Notes: generated from the letters alone by a model not told the origin. Counted from the first letter of the stretch, positions 43,478 through 54,691 are shown. The stretch is 64,000 bases of DNA from Pseudomonas triticicola (GCF_019145375.1 NZ_JAHSTX010000002.1:748001-812000); one strand, 5' to 3'. Numbers and translations: made by a program.

Positions 43478-44395
43478 TCAGCGTACGGCGCTGACCCCAT
43501 CCAGGGTCGAAAACGAGGTGTCCTTGGCGGTCAGCAGGAAGTCGCGCATGTACGGCGCGTCGAGCATGTCGGTGCGAATCGCCGCGTACAGCGTCGCGAA
43601 CAAGCCCTTTTCACCCAACCGTTTGCCCTTCACATAGCCACGCGAGCTGTATTCATGCAGCGCCCAGTGCGGCATGCCGCAGACGCCACGGCCGCTGGCG
43701 ACCAGTTGCATCATCATCACCGTCAGCTCCGAAGTGCGCACCTGCGCAGGTTCGATGTCGGCCGGTTCGAGGAAGCGGGTGAAGATGTCCAGGCGATCGC
43801 GTTCCACCGGGTAGGTGATCAGCGTTTCCGTCAGCAGGTCTTCGGGAACGATGTACGGCTTGCTCGCCAGCGCATGCTGGTTGGCCACCGCGAGCATAGC
43901 TTCGTAGGTGAACAGCGGCACGTAAGTGATGCCGGCAATTTCCAGCGGATCGGAGGTCACCACCAGATCCAGATCGCCACGGGCCAGTGCCGGCAGCGGG
44001 GCGAAAGCGAAACCCGAAGCCAGGTCCAGCTCGACTTCCGGCCAGGCATCGCGGAACTGGTCGATGGTCGGCATCAGCCACTGGAAGCAGCTGTGGCATT
44101 CGATCGCCATGTGCAGACGCCCGGCGGTGCCACCGGCCAGCCGACCAATGTCCCGTTCAGCGGCGCGCAACAGCGGCAGGGTGGCGTCGGCCAGTTGCAG
44201 CAGGCGCAAACCGGCGCTGGTGAAGCGCACCGGTTTGGTCTTGCGCACGAACAACTGCATGCCCATGCGCTCCTCCAGCTCTTTGAATTGGTGCGACAGT
44301 GCTGACTGCGTCAGATGCAAACGGTCGGCGGCGTCGACCAGGCTGTCGGCCTCGCGCAGGGCATGCAGGGTTTTCAGGTGACGGATTTCAAGCAC
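43478..44395 (-). CDS. metR: LysR-family regulator, MetR-like
   Basis: A 305-residue LysR regulator. The N-terminal helix-turn-helix ('[40 protein letters not shown]') and '[23 protein letters not shown]' are close to MetR, as are '[26 protein letters not shown]' and '[16 protein letters not shown]' in the effector domain. MetR activates metE and other methionine genes with homocysteine as coinducer. metE is not next to it here; the divergent neighbour is an alpha/beta hydrolase 217 bases away. Confidence 0.85.
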   Translation of the reverse strand: MLEIRHLKTLHALREADSLVDAADRLHLTQSALSHQFKELEERMGMQLFVRKTKPVRFTSAGLRLLQLADATLPLLRAAERDIGRLAGGTAGRLHMAIECHSCFQWLMPTIDQFRDAWPEVELDLASGFAFAPLPALARGDLDLVVTSDPLEIAGITYVPLFTYEAMLAVANQHALASKPYIVPEDLLTETLITYPVERDRLDIFTRFLEPADIEPAQVRTSELTVMMMQLVASGRGVCGMPHWALHEYSSRGYVKGKRLGEKGLFATLYAAIRTDMLDAPYMRDFLLTAKDTSFSTLDGVSAVR

Positions 44396-44612
44396 CGGCG
44401 GGGCTCCATGAAGGAAATTTGTGACGAATGCGTGGAAGGTGAGTTTGTCTCATGAAGCACGCGTTGTCGATCTGCCGGCCAGGATCCGGCGATGCAATCG
44501 ACAGCCGACCGCTCGGCACTCTTCATCAAACTGTCATGCAACTGTGGCAGCGCGCTTGTACGAACTTCATCAGACTCGCGCTCTACTGGGGTGCTGCGTT
44601 TTGGTGTTTTTC

Positions 44613-45647
44613 ATGTTCAAGAGATTGTTTTCAGTCGCGGCCGCGTTGGCCGCGCTTTTGTTCGGGGCCGGTTCGTTTGCAGCCGGACGCTGCGATGTCA
44701 ACGTGCCGACCGAGCACGCCGAGCTGGCGCAGGTCAGTCTTGCCTATCAGAGTATCGGTCGTGCATCGGACCCGGCGCTGTTGCTGGTCATGGGCCTGGG
44801 TGGGCAGTTGATTCACTGGCCGGACGAAGTGGTGGTCGCGCTGTGTCAGCAGGGGTTTCGAGTGATTCGTTATGACAACCGCGACGTCGGCCTGTCGACC
44901 TGGCGGCAGGCGCCGATCGAGGCCAATCTGACCTTCGAAGTGCTACGCTACAAACTCGGTCTGCCGGTCTCGGCCCCGTACAGCCTGACTGACATGGCCG
45001 ACGATGCGCTGGGCTTGATGACGGCGCTGAAGGTCGAGCAATTCCACGTGCTCGGCGCGAGCATGGGCGGGATGATCGCCCAGCACATGGCGGCGATGGC
45101 GCCGCAGCGGGTGGAAAGCCTGACGCTGATCATGACCACTTCCGGCGCCGAAGGCCTGCCGGCACCGAGTGCGGCGCTGGTGCAATTGCTCTCACGGCGG
45201 GGCGCGCCGAACCGCGAAGTGGCGCTCGAGCAACAGGCCGATCTGCTCGCAGCACTGGGCAGCCCGGCGGTAACCGATGATCGCCAAGCGCTGTTGCAAC
45301 AGGCGGCGGCGTCCTACGACCGCGCGTTCAACCCTGAAGGCGTCAAGCGGCAGATCATGGCGATCCTTGCCGAGCCGAGCCGGGTGGCACTGCTCAATCA
45401 ACTGCGCGTGCCGACGCTGGTGGTGCATGGCACGGCAGATCCGCTGCTGCCGGTGATGCACGGCGTGCATCTGGCGGCGCACATTCAGGGCAGTCAGTTG
45501 AAACTGATTCCGGGACTCGCGCATCGCTTTCAGGAGGCGTTCAAGGAACCGTTGCTGGCGGCAGTGCTGCCGTATCTGCAGGCGCATCGCGAGGATACTT
45601 CGCATTGGGCGCAGGTCGACCCAGCGGCGCCGAACAATCTGCTGTAA
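44613..45647 (+). CDS. Exported alpha/beta hydrolase
   Basis: A 344-residue hydrolase with a signal peptide ([25 protein letters not shown]). The start at 44613 is picked for that signal; the frame extends 64 codons upstream without a ribosome site. Catalytic elements: nucleophile elbow GASMGG, acid in '[10 protein letters not shown]', histidine in 'IPGLAHRFQ'. The '[38 protein letters not shown]' opening is typical of esterase/lipase-like family members. Substrate unknown; expected in the periplasm. Confidence 0.85.
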   Translation: MFKRLFSVAAALAALLFGAGSFAAGRCDVNVPTEHAELAQVSLAYQSIGRASDPALLLVMGLGGQLIHWPDEVVVALCQQGFRVIRYDNRDVGLSTWRQAPIEANLTFEVLRYKLGLPVSAPYSLTDMADDALGLMTALKVEQFHVLGASMGGMIAQHMAAMAPQRVESLTLIMTTSGAEGLPAPSAALVQLLSRRGAPNREVALEQQADLLAALGSPAVTDDRQALLQQAAASYDRAFNPEGVKRQIMAILAEPSRVALLNQLRVPTLVVHGTADPLLPVMHGVHLAAHIQGSQLKLIPGLAHRFQEAFKEPLLAAVLPYLQAHREDTSHWAQVDPAAPNNLL

Positions 45648-45752
45648 GGGCGCCAGCATCCTGTCGCCAAAAAAATATCAATGTGCCACTATTGTTTGCC
45701 GCGTTGTTGCCGATAAGGCGCAGGAACGTTTTCAGACATAGGGACTTGATCC

Positions 45753-46448
45753 ATGATTTTTCGCGCTACACGTCAATGGGCCGCGCTGGCCCTGCTCGCC
45801 GTACTGACCCTGACCGGTTGTGCCCACGTGCAACCACCGGTGCCGCTGGACAAACAATTCTGGGATGCCAAAGAGCCGACCATCGGTGTGGCCATTACCG
45901 TCGTACCGTCGCCGGTGCTGGCGCTGACCGGCAATCAGGGCATCCTTGATTACGCCATCAATGCCGGCGTCAACAGCAAGCTCAGCGCCAACGTCGAGAC
46001 CTGGCAGGTGCGCGACCTGGAAACCTTGCCCGACGCCATCGTCGCCAAGCTGCAAGCCAAGGGCTACAAGGCCAAGCGCATTGATGAAAAGGTCGATCTG
46101 AAGACCTTCAAGGAAGTCGATTTCCGCGAGGGCTACATGACCAAGGACCTGTCGCCGATGAAGGCTGCCCACGGCATTGACCGTCTGTTGCTGGTGTCGA
46201 TTTATGCCACCGGTGCCACCCGCAGCTACTACAGCATCGTGCCCACCAGCGTGCCGATGGCTCAGGTCGGCGGCCAGGGCATGGTGATCGATCTGGCGGA
46301 CAACAAACTCTTGTGGTACCAGCCATTCGCCGCTGTGCAAGCCGCGCAAGGCGAGTGGGACGAGCCGTCCTACACCAACCTGTCCAACGCGTTTTATCAG
46401 GCGATGGATAACAGCCGTCAGCAAATGATCGCCCCGTTCGCGCAATGA
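45753..46448 (+). CDS. Lipoprotein of unknown function, first of a pair
   Basis: A 231-residue predicted lipoprotein: basic N-terminus, hydrophobic stretch and lipobox LTGC (C23). The mature part begins 'AHVQPPVPLDKQFWDAKEPTIGVAITVVPSP', then has mixed alpha-beta content with 'ATGATRSYYSIVPTSVPMAQVGGQGMVIDLADNKLLWYQP', recalling lipoproteins that report on surface structures. No domain recognised. The ATGA overlap with the next lipoprotein gene shows coupled translation. Confidence 0.72.
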   Translation: MIFRATRQWAALALLAVLTLTGCAHVQPPVPLDKQFWDAKEPTIGVAITVVPSPVLALTGNQGILDYAINAGVNSKLSANVETWQVRDLETLPDAIVAKLQAKGYKAKRIDEKVDLKTFKEVDFREGYMTKDLSPMKAAHGIDRLLLVSIYATGATRSYYSIVPTSVPMAQVGGQGMVIDLADNKLLWYQPFAAVQAAQGEWDEPSYTNLSNAFYQAMDNSRQQMIAPFAQ

Positions 46449-47353
46449 AACGTCTGGCGCTGACCATTGCGGTGATCTCGCTGCTGGCGTTGCCTGGCTG
46501 TGCGCAGAAACCGGCACCTGAGGCCGGTTTCAAGGATCAGGCGGCGATGAGCTATGTGCAGGCACACGGACTGAAGGTCGACGTGCAACTGCCGGCGGAA
46601 TTCGTCGGCGCCAGCACGGTGATCGACAGCAAGGCGGCGGTGAGCGCGGCCAATTCCAGCTACACACTGGTGTCGAGCTCCGGCGCGGGCGCCGGGTTGG
46701 CGGGGATTCTGGTAGCCAGCCTGATCAACACGCAAATGGGTTCCGGTACGTTGCAGCGCGATGCCGAAAAAGCCGCGCTGAACGAATCGCGGCCACTGGC
46801 CGACCTGCTCGCTGGCGTGCCGTTGCAGGAGCGCTTGCAGCGTCGCTTCCAGGCGGCTTCGCAGGTGTCGGGATTCAAGCAGGGGGAGGGCGCGGTCACC
46901 GCGCGGTTGATGATCGAACCGAAGCTGATGCTGACGCCTGATCGCGGCAGTTTCGTGCTGGTCAATCAGGTTCAATTGCAGGATATCGCCGGCTCGCCGC
47001 TGTACCGCATGCGCATCGAAGTGGCCAGTCAGCCGATTCGTCGTTGCGGCAAGCAATGCATCGACGACGGCGCCCTAGACCTGGCCAAGGTCACCGCTGT
47101 GCTGGATGAATGCATTGATGAATCCATGCGCGTGTTGAGCGCCGACCTGATGCAACCGACGCCTCCGCCCGCCGCGCAGGAAACCCTGCGTTACGTGCTC
47201 GACGGCCAGCGCGTGGTCGAGCGCGGTTATCAACTGGCGCAGAACGGCAGCTACTGGCGCTACCGCAATCTCTACGGTGCGGTGAAGTCAGTGCCGGTGC
47301 CGTTCGAGGATGCCTTGTCGTCCGCGCAACTGGCCCGAGTCTACGGTCGCTAG
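46445..47353 (+). CDS. Lipoprotein of unknown function, second of a pair
   Basis: A 302-residue predicted lipoprotein with lipobox LPGC (C19). The mature region contains a Gly/Ala/Ser-rich 'SSSGAGAGLAGILVASLINTQMG' segment that may insert in or lie along a membrane, then a basic-acidic domain with a Cys pair (RRCGKQCIDDG). Starts in the four-base overlap ATGA with the preceding lipoprotein gene, so the two products probably work together in the envelope. No family recognised. Confidence 0.72.
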   Translation: MKRLALTIAVISLLALPGCAQKPAPEAGFKDQAAMSYVQAHGLKVDVQLPAEFVGASTVIDSKAAVSAANSSYTLVSSSGAGAGLAGILVASLINTQMGSGTLQRDAEKAALNESRPLADLLAGVPLQERLQRRFQAASQVSGFKQGEGAVTARLMIEPKLMLTPDRGSFVLVNQVQLQDIAGSPLYRMRIEVASQPIRRCGKQCIDDGALDLAKVTAVLDECIDESMRVLSADLMQPTPPPAAQETLRYVLDGQRVVERGYQLAQNGSYWRYRNLYGAVKSVPVPFEDALSSAQLARVYGR

Positions 47354-47371
47354 AGGCTGATGCACGTGGGT

Positions 47372-47709
47372 TCAGGCATGCAGCCGGACCCACACGCTGA
47401 CCAGCACCGTCGCCGCTATCAACCAGGCCACCGCCGCCACCGCCAGCGACGCTTCCAGACGCATGCGGTCGACCATCACGTACAACGTCGCCAGATAGAT
47501 AAAGTAGGGAATGATCGACCACATCCCAAACACGATCGTGGTCTTCAGGTCGTCGACCGAGCGGCCCTTGCCGACAATGTAATGCGCGATCAGGGCAAAG
47601 GTCGGGAACAGCGGCACCAGGCCGGCGATGTAATAGTTTCTGGTCTTCGACAGTGCCGCGAGGATCAGCACCACTGCGGCGCCGATGGCGGCTTTCAGAA
47701 TCAGATCCA

Positions 47710-47710
<1 letters not shown>
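47372..47710 (-). CDS. glpM: GlpM-family membrane protein
   Basis: A 112-residue inner membrane protein with four hydrophobic segments ('AAIGAAVVLILAAL', 'YYIAGLVPLFPTFALIAHYIV', 'GMWSIIPYFIYLATLYVMV', 'LAVAAVAWLIAATVLVSVWV'). The YYIAGLVPLFPTFALIAHYI segment fits GlpM, which in P. aeruginosa affects alginate output through the glycerol route. The last base of its start codon region overlaps the stop of aauR by one base (47710), so it ends the aat-aau transcript. Confidence 0.85.
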
Positions 47711-49031
<1,321 letters not shown>

Positions 49032-49035
<4 letters not shown>

Positions 49036-50933
49036 ATTGGCTCGGCAGAAAGAGGGCTTACCAACGGTAAACTGAGGACGAAAGTGGTGCCACCGCCGGC
49101 CGGGTGTTCGACACCCAGGTGCCCGCCGGTGGCGGCGGCGAGGCTGGCGGACAGGGTCAGGCCCAGTCCCAGGCCTTGCTCGCCGGGTTTGGTGGTGAAG
49201 AACGGTTCGAACAGATGCTTGCGCGCTTCGGCGTCGATGCCGTGGCCGTTGTCGCGCACCCGCAAGCGATACTTGCCATTGAACTCTTCACCCTCCAGCC
49301 ACAGTTGCGGCTGCGGTTGCGCGTGCATGGCGTCGAGGGCGTTGCCGATCAGGTTGACGAGGATCTGTTCGAGGCGGGTCTGATCGATCAGCAGCTGCAC
49401 ATCGGCAAACTGCCGGTGAATCTGCAGCGCGGTGTTTTCCAGGCGCGCGCCGAGCACTTGCAAGGCGGCGTCGACGGCTTTGCCGAGACTGGCCTGACCC
49501 TTGTTGTCGCCGCGCCGGGCAAACGAACGCAGGCTGGCGGTTATCCGGCCCATGCGGTCGATCAGGTCGTTGATGGTCTTGAGGTTGGTGCTGGCGACGT
49601 CGAGCTGGCCACGCTCCAGAAAGCGCACGGTGTTGCCCGACAGCGTGCGCATCGCCGCCAGCGGCTGGTTCAGTTCATGGGCAATGCTGGTCGACATCTG
49701 GCCGATGGCCGCAAGTTTGCCGGCCTGCACCAGTTCATCCTGAGCGCGGCGCAACGTCTCTTCGGCCTGGCGGCGCTCGCGGATCTGACTCTTCAGGCGT
49801 TCGTTGCTGGCGCGCAGATCGGCGGTGCGTTCGGTAATCCGACGTTCGAGTTGGCTGTTGGCTTCCTGCAATGCTTCGCGGGCGGCGAGGCGGGTGGCGA
49901 GGACTTTGCGCCGCTCGTTCCAGGCAATCAGCAGGAAGGCGAACAGGGCAAACGCAACGGCCACCAGAATGCCTTGGTTGATCGCTTCGCGGCGCAGGTC
50001 CTGCAGCGGTGTCAGCAGAGTGAAATTCCACGGCGTGTCGCTCAGCAGTCGGGTTTGCGCCAGATAACTGATGTCGTCTTCGTCGGGCTGCAATTCACTG
50101 TTGGCCGGGAAGGTCAGTTTCTCCACGCCTTCGGCCAGTGTCTCGCGGGCCAGCGGTTGCAATTCGTTGAGTGGAAACCAGTAGTACTGCAGGCTGCGGG
50201 CGAGTTTTTCCTTGACTTCGTCGCTGAGCGGAATCACCGATTTCAGCCGCCTGGCCGGGTCGCTGGACAGAATGATGATGCCGTTCTCATCGCTGACGAA
50301 CGCTTCCAGACGCGCCCGTTGCCAGCGTTCTTCCATGGCTTCCAGACGCACTTTGACCACCGCGACACCGATGATCTTGCCGTGCTCTTCGAGGCCGTGG
50401 GCGAGGTAGTAACCGGGTTCGCCATTGGTGCTGCCAATGCCATAGAAACGCCCAGGCTGGCCGCGCACGGCGTCTTTGAAATAGGCGCGGAAGGACAAGT
50501 CCTCACCCAGATAACTGTCGACGTCGCGCCAGTTGCTGGTGGCCATGACCCGGCCGGTGGTGTCCATGACGTAGATGGCCCGGCTGCGGCTGCGGCGGTT
50601 CAGGCCTTCGAGGTAATCGTTGACCGTCTGCCGGTGCTCCGGAGTCGGGTCGGCGAGCAACTGCGGCACACTGGTTTCGAGTTCCAGCAGGCTGGGCAGG
50701 TAGGTGTATTTGCTGATCTCGCTTTCGACCGCGCGGGCGTGCAGTTCCAACTGACGCTGGCCGTTCTCGCCGAGGCTGCGGATGCCGAAGTGTTCACTGG
50801 TCCAGAAGCCGATGAAACCCAGTCCGACCATCAGGGCGATGATCAGTGGCGGCAGGAACAGATGACGGATCAGACGGGGCTTCACGGCAAGTGATGGCTT
50901 TGCAGCGCGATAAAGAGTGGGGTCGCATTTCAT
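49032..50933 (-). CDS. aauS: Sensor histidine kinase of acidic amino acid use
   Basis: A 633-residue DctB-like kinase. Membrane segments at about 27-45 and 325-345 bracket a periplasmic dCache-like domain ('AIYVMDTTGRVMATSNWRDVDSYLGEDLSFRAYFK', 'GVAVVKV'). The cytoplasmic part has a coiled coil ('QEANSQLERRITERTADL'), phospho-His box IAHELNQPLAAM, and ATPase boxes 'LVNLIGNALDAM', 'DNGHGID' and 'GLGLGLTLSASLAAATGGHL'. ATG at 50933 is taken; a GTG one codon upstream is possible. Senses acidic amino acids in the periplasm, by analogy with P. putida AauS. Coupled to aauR. Confidence 0.92.
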
Positions 50934-50970
50934 CACAGATGCCTTGGGTCAACCACAACACTTGTTTGTG

Positions 50971-51106
50971 CCTGTGGCGAGGGGATTTATCCCCGTTGGG
51001 CCGCGAAGCGGCCCCAAAACCATCACTGCGGTTTAACTGAATGACCGCATGCACAGGTTTTTACGACTGCTGCGTAGCCGGACGGGGATAAATCCCCTCG
51101 CCACAG
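50971..51106. repeat. Solitary copy of the array's inverted element
   Basis: Begins CCTGTGGCGAGGGGATTTAT and ends GGGGATAAATCCCCTCGCCA, with inner GGGCCGCGAAGCGGCCC and GACTGCTGCGTAGCCGGACG. It is the same 136-bp inverted element as in the 32991-34129 array, but single and without the 82-bp spacer. It lies between aatP and aauS. Confidence 0.9.
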
Positions 51107-51162
51107 TGGATCTCATTGTCAGGCTGCCCGCACCCCACAGACAGGGTGCGGGTGTGTTGCTT

Positions 51163-51897
51163 TTAGTGCTGCAGGATTTTCTCGAGGAAGTGCTGCGCGC
51201 GTTCGGAGCGGGCGCTGATGTCGCCGAAGAATTCCTCTTTCGGGCAGTCCTCGATGATCTTGCCCTGATCCATGAAGATCACCCGGTCCGCCACTTTACG
51301 GGCGAAGCCCATTTCGTGGGTCACGCACATCATGGTCATGCCTTCGTGAGCCAGTTGCACCATGACGTCGAGCACTTCGTTGACCATTTCCGGGTCGAGC
51401 GCCGAGGTCGGTTCGTCGAACAGCATGACGATCGGGTCCATCGCCAGCGCACGGGCAATCGCCACACGCTGTTGCTGACCACCGGACAGTTGCCCCGGAT
51501 GCTTGTGGGCGTGCGCCGACAAACCTACGCGCTCGAGCAGTTGCAGACCCTTTTTGGTCGCCTCTTCCTTGCTGCGGCCGAGCACCTTGATCTGCGCGAT
51601 GGTCAGGTTTTCGGTGATGGTCAGGTGCGGGAACAGCTCGAAATGCTGGAACACCATGCCCACGCGCGAACGCAGTTTCGGCAGGTTGGTTTTCGGATCG
51701 GCGATCGACGTGCCGTCAACCACAACGTCGCCTTTCTGGAACGGTTCCAGGGCGTTGACGCACTTGATCAGCGTCGACTTGCCTGAACCCGACGGGCCGC
51801 AGACCACGATCACTTCGCCTTTCTTGACCTCGGTGCTGCAATCAGTCAGCACCTGGAAGTCCCCATACCACTTGTTGATGTTTTTGATAGAGATCAT
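51163..51897 (-). CDS. aatP: Glutamate/aspartate ABC transporter ATP-binding protein
   Basis: A 244-residue polar amino acid ABC ATPase. Walker [11 protein letters not shown]-loop '[19 protein letters not shown]', signature [19 protein letters not shown], Walker B '[16 protein letters not shown]', and the H-loop '[16 protein letters not shown]' are all present. It drives AatQ/AatM transport. Overlaps aatM by four bases, completing a tight aatQ-aatM-aatP block. Confidence 0.95.
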   Translation of the reverse strand: MISIKNINKWYGDFQVLTDCSTEVKKGEVIVVCGPSGSGKSTLIKCVNALEPFQKGDVVVDGTSIADPKTNLPKLRSRVGMVFQHFELFPHLTITENLTIAQIKVLGRSKEEATKKGLQLLERVGLSAHAHKHPGQLSGGQQQRVAIARALAMDPIVMLFDEPTSALDPEMVNEVLDVMVQLAHEGMTMMCVTHEMGFARKVADRVIFMDQGKIIEDCPKEEFFGDISARSERAQHFLEKILQH

Positions 51898-52565
51898 ACG
51901 GCGAACCTTTTTTGCAGACGCTTGACCAACCGCGAGGCGGCGAAGCTGATGATGAAGTACACGAGACCGGCGAAAATCAGGAACTCATTGGAGCGGCCGA
52001 TGATGTCGCCGCTGGCGCGCGAGGCGTTGAGGAAATCCACCAGGCCCACGGTGTAGACCAGCGAAGTGTCCTGGAACAGGATGATGCTCTGCTGCAGCAA
52101 CAGCGGGGTCATCTTGCGGAACGCCTGCGGCAGGATGATCAGGCGCATCATCTGCCCGTAGTTCATGCCCAGTGCCTGAGCAGCACCCATCTGGCCCTTG
52201 GAAATCGACTGCACACCGGCCCGGACGATTTCGCAGAAATACGCCGCTTCGAACATCATGAACGCCACGACGCACGAGGTGAACGCACCGATCGGCGTGT
52301 CTTCGCCGGTGATCCAGCGCAGCACGAACGGCACCGCCAGGTAGAACCAGGTGATCACCAGCAGCAGCGGAATCGAGCGGAAATAGTTGACGTAGGCGCC
52401 AGCAATGCTCGACAGCAGCTTGTTGTGCGACAAACGGCACAGCGCGAGGATCGTGCCCAGAACCATGCCGCCGATCACGCCCATGGCCATCAGCTTGAGG
52501 GTCATCACCATGCCGTTCCACAAACCGGGAATGGCCGGGACGATGCCACTGAAATCGAATTCCAT
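51894..52565 (-). CDS. aatM: Glutamate/aspartate ABC transporter permease AatM
   Basis: A 223-residue permease with five to six segments and the EAA-like loop '[38 protein letters not shown]'. The '[20 protein letters not shown]' and '[29 protein letters not shown]' segments are typical for this subfamily. Its ATG overlaps the aatQ stop by one base. Confidence 0.94.
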   Translation of the reverse strand: MEFDFSGIVPAIPGLWNGMVMTLKLMAMGVIGGMVLGTILALCRLSHNKLLSSIAGAYVNYFRSIPLLLVITWFYLAVPFVLRWITGEDTPIGAFTSCVVAFMMFEAAYFCEIVRAGVQSISKGQMGAAQALGMNYGQMMRLIILPQAFRKMTPLLLQQSIILFQDTSLVYTVGLVDFLNASRASGDIIGRSNEFLIFAGLVYFIISFAASRLVKRLQKRFAV

Positions 52566-53311
52566 TATTTACCCCCCACGGAGATCAGGCCGGGCACTGC
52601 GACTTTCTTCTCGACCAGGCGCATCAGCAGCATCAGGCTCATGTTGAGGGTGAAATAGATCAGGGTCGCCAGGGTGAACGCTTCGAACAGGTTGGCCGAG
52701 AACTCGGCGGTCTGTTTGGTCTGCGCCAGCAATTCCATCAAACCGATCAGGGACGCCACGGAGGAGTTCTTGAACACGTTCAAAAATTCCGAGGTGAGCG
52801 GCGGAATGATGATCCGGTAGGCCTGGGGCAGCAGCACGTTCCAGTAGATCTGCGGCAGTTTGAAACCCATCGCGCGGGCGGCGGATTCCTGGCCACGGGG
52901 CAACGCCTGGATACCGGTGCGTACTTGCTCGCAGACACGGGCGGCGGTGAACAGACCCAGGCAGACGACAACGCTCAGGTAGGCCGAAGTAGTCGGGTTG
53001 AGGTCCTGCTTGTACCACTCCTGCAGATCCGGCGGCAGCAGATCGGGCACCAGGAAGTACCAGATGAACAGCTGCACCAGCAGCGGCACGTTACGGAACA
53101 GCTCGACGTAGCAGGTCGCGATGCCCGATACGATGCGGTTCGGCACGGTGCGCATGATGCCCAGCAGCGAGCCGAGCAGCAGGGCGATGATCCACGCCAC
53201 GACGGCGATGGCAATGGTCCAGCCCAGACCGGAGATGAACCAGTCGAGATAGGTCTCGCTGCCCACACCGGTGGACTTGAAGAACACGCCCCAGTCCCAG
53301 TTGTAATTCAT
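52565..53311 (-). CDS. aatQ: Glutamate/aspartate ABC transporter permease AatQ
   Basis: A 248-residue permease with the His/Glu/Gln/Arg-opine family features 'CYVELFRNVPLLVQLFIWYFLVPDLLP', the EAA-like loop 'GIQALPRGQESAARAMGFKLPQIYWNVLLPQAYRIIIPPLTSE' and 'LKNSSVASLIGLMEL'-like closing segment. GGGAGACC precedes the ATG. A 200-base gap with two hairpins separates it from aatJ. Confidence 0.94.
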   Translation of the reverse strand: MNYNWDWGVFFKSTGVGSETYLDWFISGLGWTIAIAVVAWIIALLLGSLLGIMRTVPNRIVSGIATCYVELFRNVPLLVQLFIWYFLVPDLLPPDLQEWYKQDLNPTTSAYLSVVVCLGLFTAARVCEQVRTGIQALPRGQESAARAMGFKLPQIYWNVLLPQAYRIIIPPLTSEFLNVFKNSSVASLIGLMELLAQTKQTAEFSANLFEAFTLATLIYFTLNMSLMLLMRLVEKKVAVPGLISVGGK

Positions 53312-53343
53312 TAGGGTCTCCCCTCGATTCGATCGATGTACAA

Positions 53344-53398
53344 GTGCCCGCCTGGGGAACTCCGTTCCCTCCCCAGTCTTTTTTCAAAGACCGGGCAC
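53344..53398 (-). other. Nested hairpin in the aatQ leader
   Basis: Outer arms GTGCCCG / CGGGCAC (53344-53350, 53392-53398) enclose an inner stem CTGGGGA / TCCCCAG. It lies just before the aatQ ribosome site and may control message processing or AatQ translation. Confidence 0.6.
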
Positions 53399-53461
53399 AC
53401 GCGATCGGCTCGACAGCCACCGGTTCGAGTGTTTCCAGAAAAATGCCAGCAGGGAGTGACC

Positions 53462-53495
53462 ATCCCCTGAAAAGGCAGGCGCCTCCTCAGGGGAT
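53462..53495 (-). other. Stem-loop after aatJ
   Basis: ATCCCCTGA / TCAGGGGAT, a perfect 9-bp stem with a 16-base loop, 17 bases after the aatJ stop codon. No T run follows. Such intergenic hairpins between a binding-protein gene and its permease genes usually protect the 3' end and raise binding-protein output. Confidence 0.7.
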
Positions 53496-53511
53496 AAGGT
53501 TAGTCAGAAAA

Positions 53512-54426
53512 TCAGGACTTCTTGTCGTCAGCCGCTTTGTCGGTCGGATTGGCGATCAGGGTCTTGAGCTCGTCGCTCATCGGGAAGTTCAGGTTCAGGC
53601 CTTTTGGCGGAATCGGCTGCATGAACCACTTCTCGTAGATCTTGTTGATTTCGCCCGAAGCGTAGGTGGCCTTGATCGCGTCATCCACAGCCTTTTTGAA
53701 CGGCTCGTCGCCTTTACGCATCATGCAGCCGTAGATTTCGTACGACTGTGGCGTGCCGGTGACAGCCCAGTCATCAGCCTTCTTGGCCTTGGCGGCTTCG
53801 CCGGCCAGCAGCGCGTCGTCCATCATGAAGGCAACGGCCCGGCCCGATTCCAGCATCTGGAAGGACTCGCCATGGTCTTTGGCAGAGATGACATTCATGC
53901 CCATCTGCTTGTCGGCATTCATCGCCTTGAGGATGCGCTCGGAAGTAGTGCCGGCGGTGGTCACGACGTTCTTGCCCTTCAGATCGTCGAAATCCTTGTA
54001 CTTGGAGTCAGCCTTGGACAGCAGACGGGTACCGATTTCGAAGATGCCGACGGAGAAGTCGACCTGCTGCTGACGCTCGACGTTGTTGGTGGTCGAACCG
54101 CACTCGACGTCCACGGTGCCGTTCTGCACCAGCGGGATACGGGTCTGCGAGGTAACGAGGTTGTATTTGACTTGCAGGTTCGGCAGGTCGAGGTCTTTCT
54201 TGATCGCTTCGACGATTGCCAGCTGGATGTCGTGCGAGTAGCCGACCGGTTTGCCGGATGCATCAGCGATGTAGGAGAACGGAATGGAGGCGTCACGGTG
54301 GCCCAGGGTGATGACACCGGACTCTTTGATCTTCTTCAGGGTGCCGGTGAGCTCGGCGGCGAAAACTGGCGTGCTGATCAGAGCGGCAGCAATGGCTGCG
54401 CCCAGGATATGGGGAACGATGCGCAT
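53512..54426 (-). CDS. aatJ: Periplasmic glutamate/aspartate-binding protein
   Basis: A 304-residue binding protein. The start at 54426 gives a signal peptide (MRIVPHILGAAIAAALISTPVFAAE) with GAGGAAAATTTG upstream; the frame extends 41 codons further without support. Motifs 'GVITLGHRDASIPFSYIADASGKPVGYSHDI', 'VDVECGSTTNNVERQQQVDFS' and 'VVTTAGTTSERIL' are characteristic of the glutamate/aspartate group (GltI/AatJ). First gene of the uptake operon, behind a sigma-54 promoter, two AauR-type dyads and an A-rich Hfq/Crc-type motif. Confidence 0.95.
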   Translation of the reverse strand: MRIVPHILGAAIAAALISTPVFAAELTGTLKKIKESGVITLGHRDASIPFSYIADASGKPVGYSHDIQLAIVEAIKKDLDLPNLQVKYNLVTSQTRIPLVQNGTVDVECGSTTNNVERQQQVDFSVGIFEIGTRLLSKADSKYKDFDDLKGKNVVTTAGTTSERILKAMNADKQMGMNVISAKDHGESFQMLESGRAVAFMMDDALLAGEAAKAKKADDWAVTGTPQSYEIYGCMMRKGDEPFKKAVDDAIKATYASGEINKIYEKWFMQPIPPKGLNLNFPMSDELKTLIANPTDKAADDKKS

Positions 54427-54440
54427 CAAATTTTCCTCGA

Positions 54441-54455
54441 CATTGTTTTTTTTAT
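54441..54455 (-). promoter_or_regulatory. Candidate Hfq/Crc (CA) motif at the aatJ start
   Basis: The message reads ATAAAAAAAACAATG directly before GAGGAAA, the aatJ ribosome site. An A-rich tract at this place could let Hfq/Crc block aatJ translation while preferred carbon is present; aatJ is, to my recollection, a known Crc target in P. aeruginosa. Confidence 0.55.
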
Positions 54456-54544
54456 GGAGCCAGTTTGTCGGCCCTTTTTGTGCTTCGAATGCCTGACGGC
54501 TCCTGAAGGTGTTGGCACAGCAGGCATTCGTCGAGAGAGTGTAG

Positions 54545-54561
54545 AGCATGAGTCGTGCCAG
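54545..54561 (-). promoter_or_regulatory. Sigma-54 promoter of aatJ
   Basis: Minus strand CTGGCACGACTCATGCT: GG and GC are ten bases apart and the match to TGGCACG-N4-TTGC has one mismatch. Transcription would begin around 54533, giving a leader of about 107 bases. Agrees with AauR being a sigma-54-dependent activator. Confidence 0.85.
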
Positions 54562-54636
54562 AGCAGGCGAAGTCAGTTAAGCGGTTGTTTTATAAAGTTA
54601 TTAAAGTTTTATAGCGGTAATTTTATGAAGGCATGA

Positions 54637-54681
54637 TCCGGTTAACCGAATCGACTGTAGAGTCGCGTTCGGAAAACCGAA
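54637..54681. promoter_or_regulatory. Two AauR-type upstream activator dyads
   Basis: TTCGGAAAACCGAA (54668-54681) and TCCGGTTAACCGAA (54637-54650): two copies of TTCGG-N4-CCGAA, one with a single mismatch, centred 31 bp (about three helical turns) apart and 90-135 bp upstream of the sigma-54 -12 element. From memory this inverted repeat is the one reported for AauR targets in P. putida. Confidence 0.8.
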
Positions 54682-54691
54682 CGATCAAAAG

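Noticed and set aside
43478..45647. metR-metE divergent pair
   Set aside because: The divergent gene is an exported alpha/beta hydrolase, not metE.
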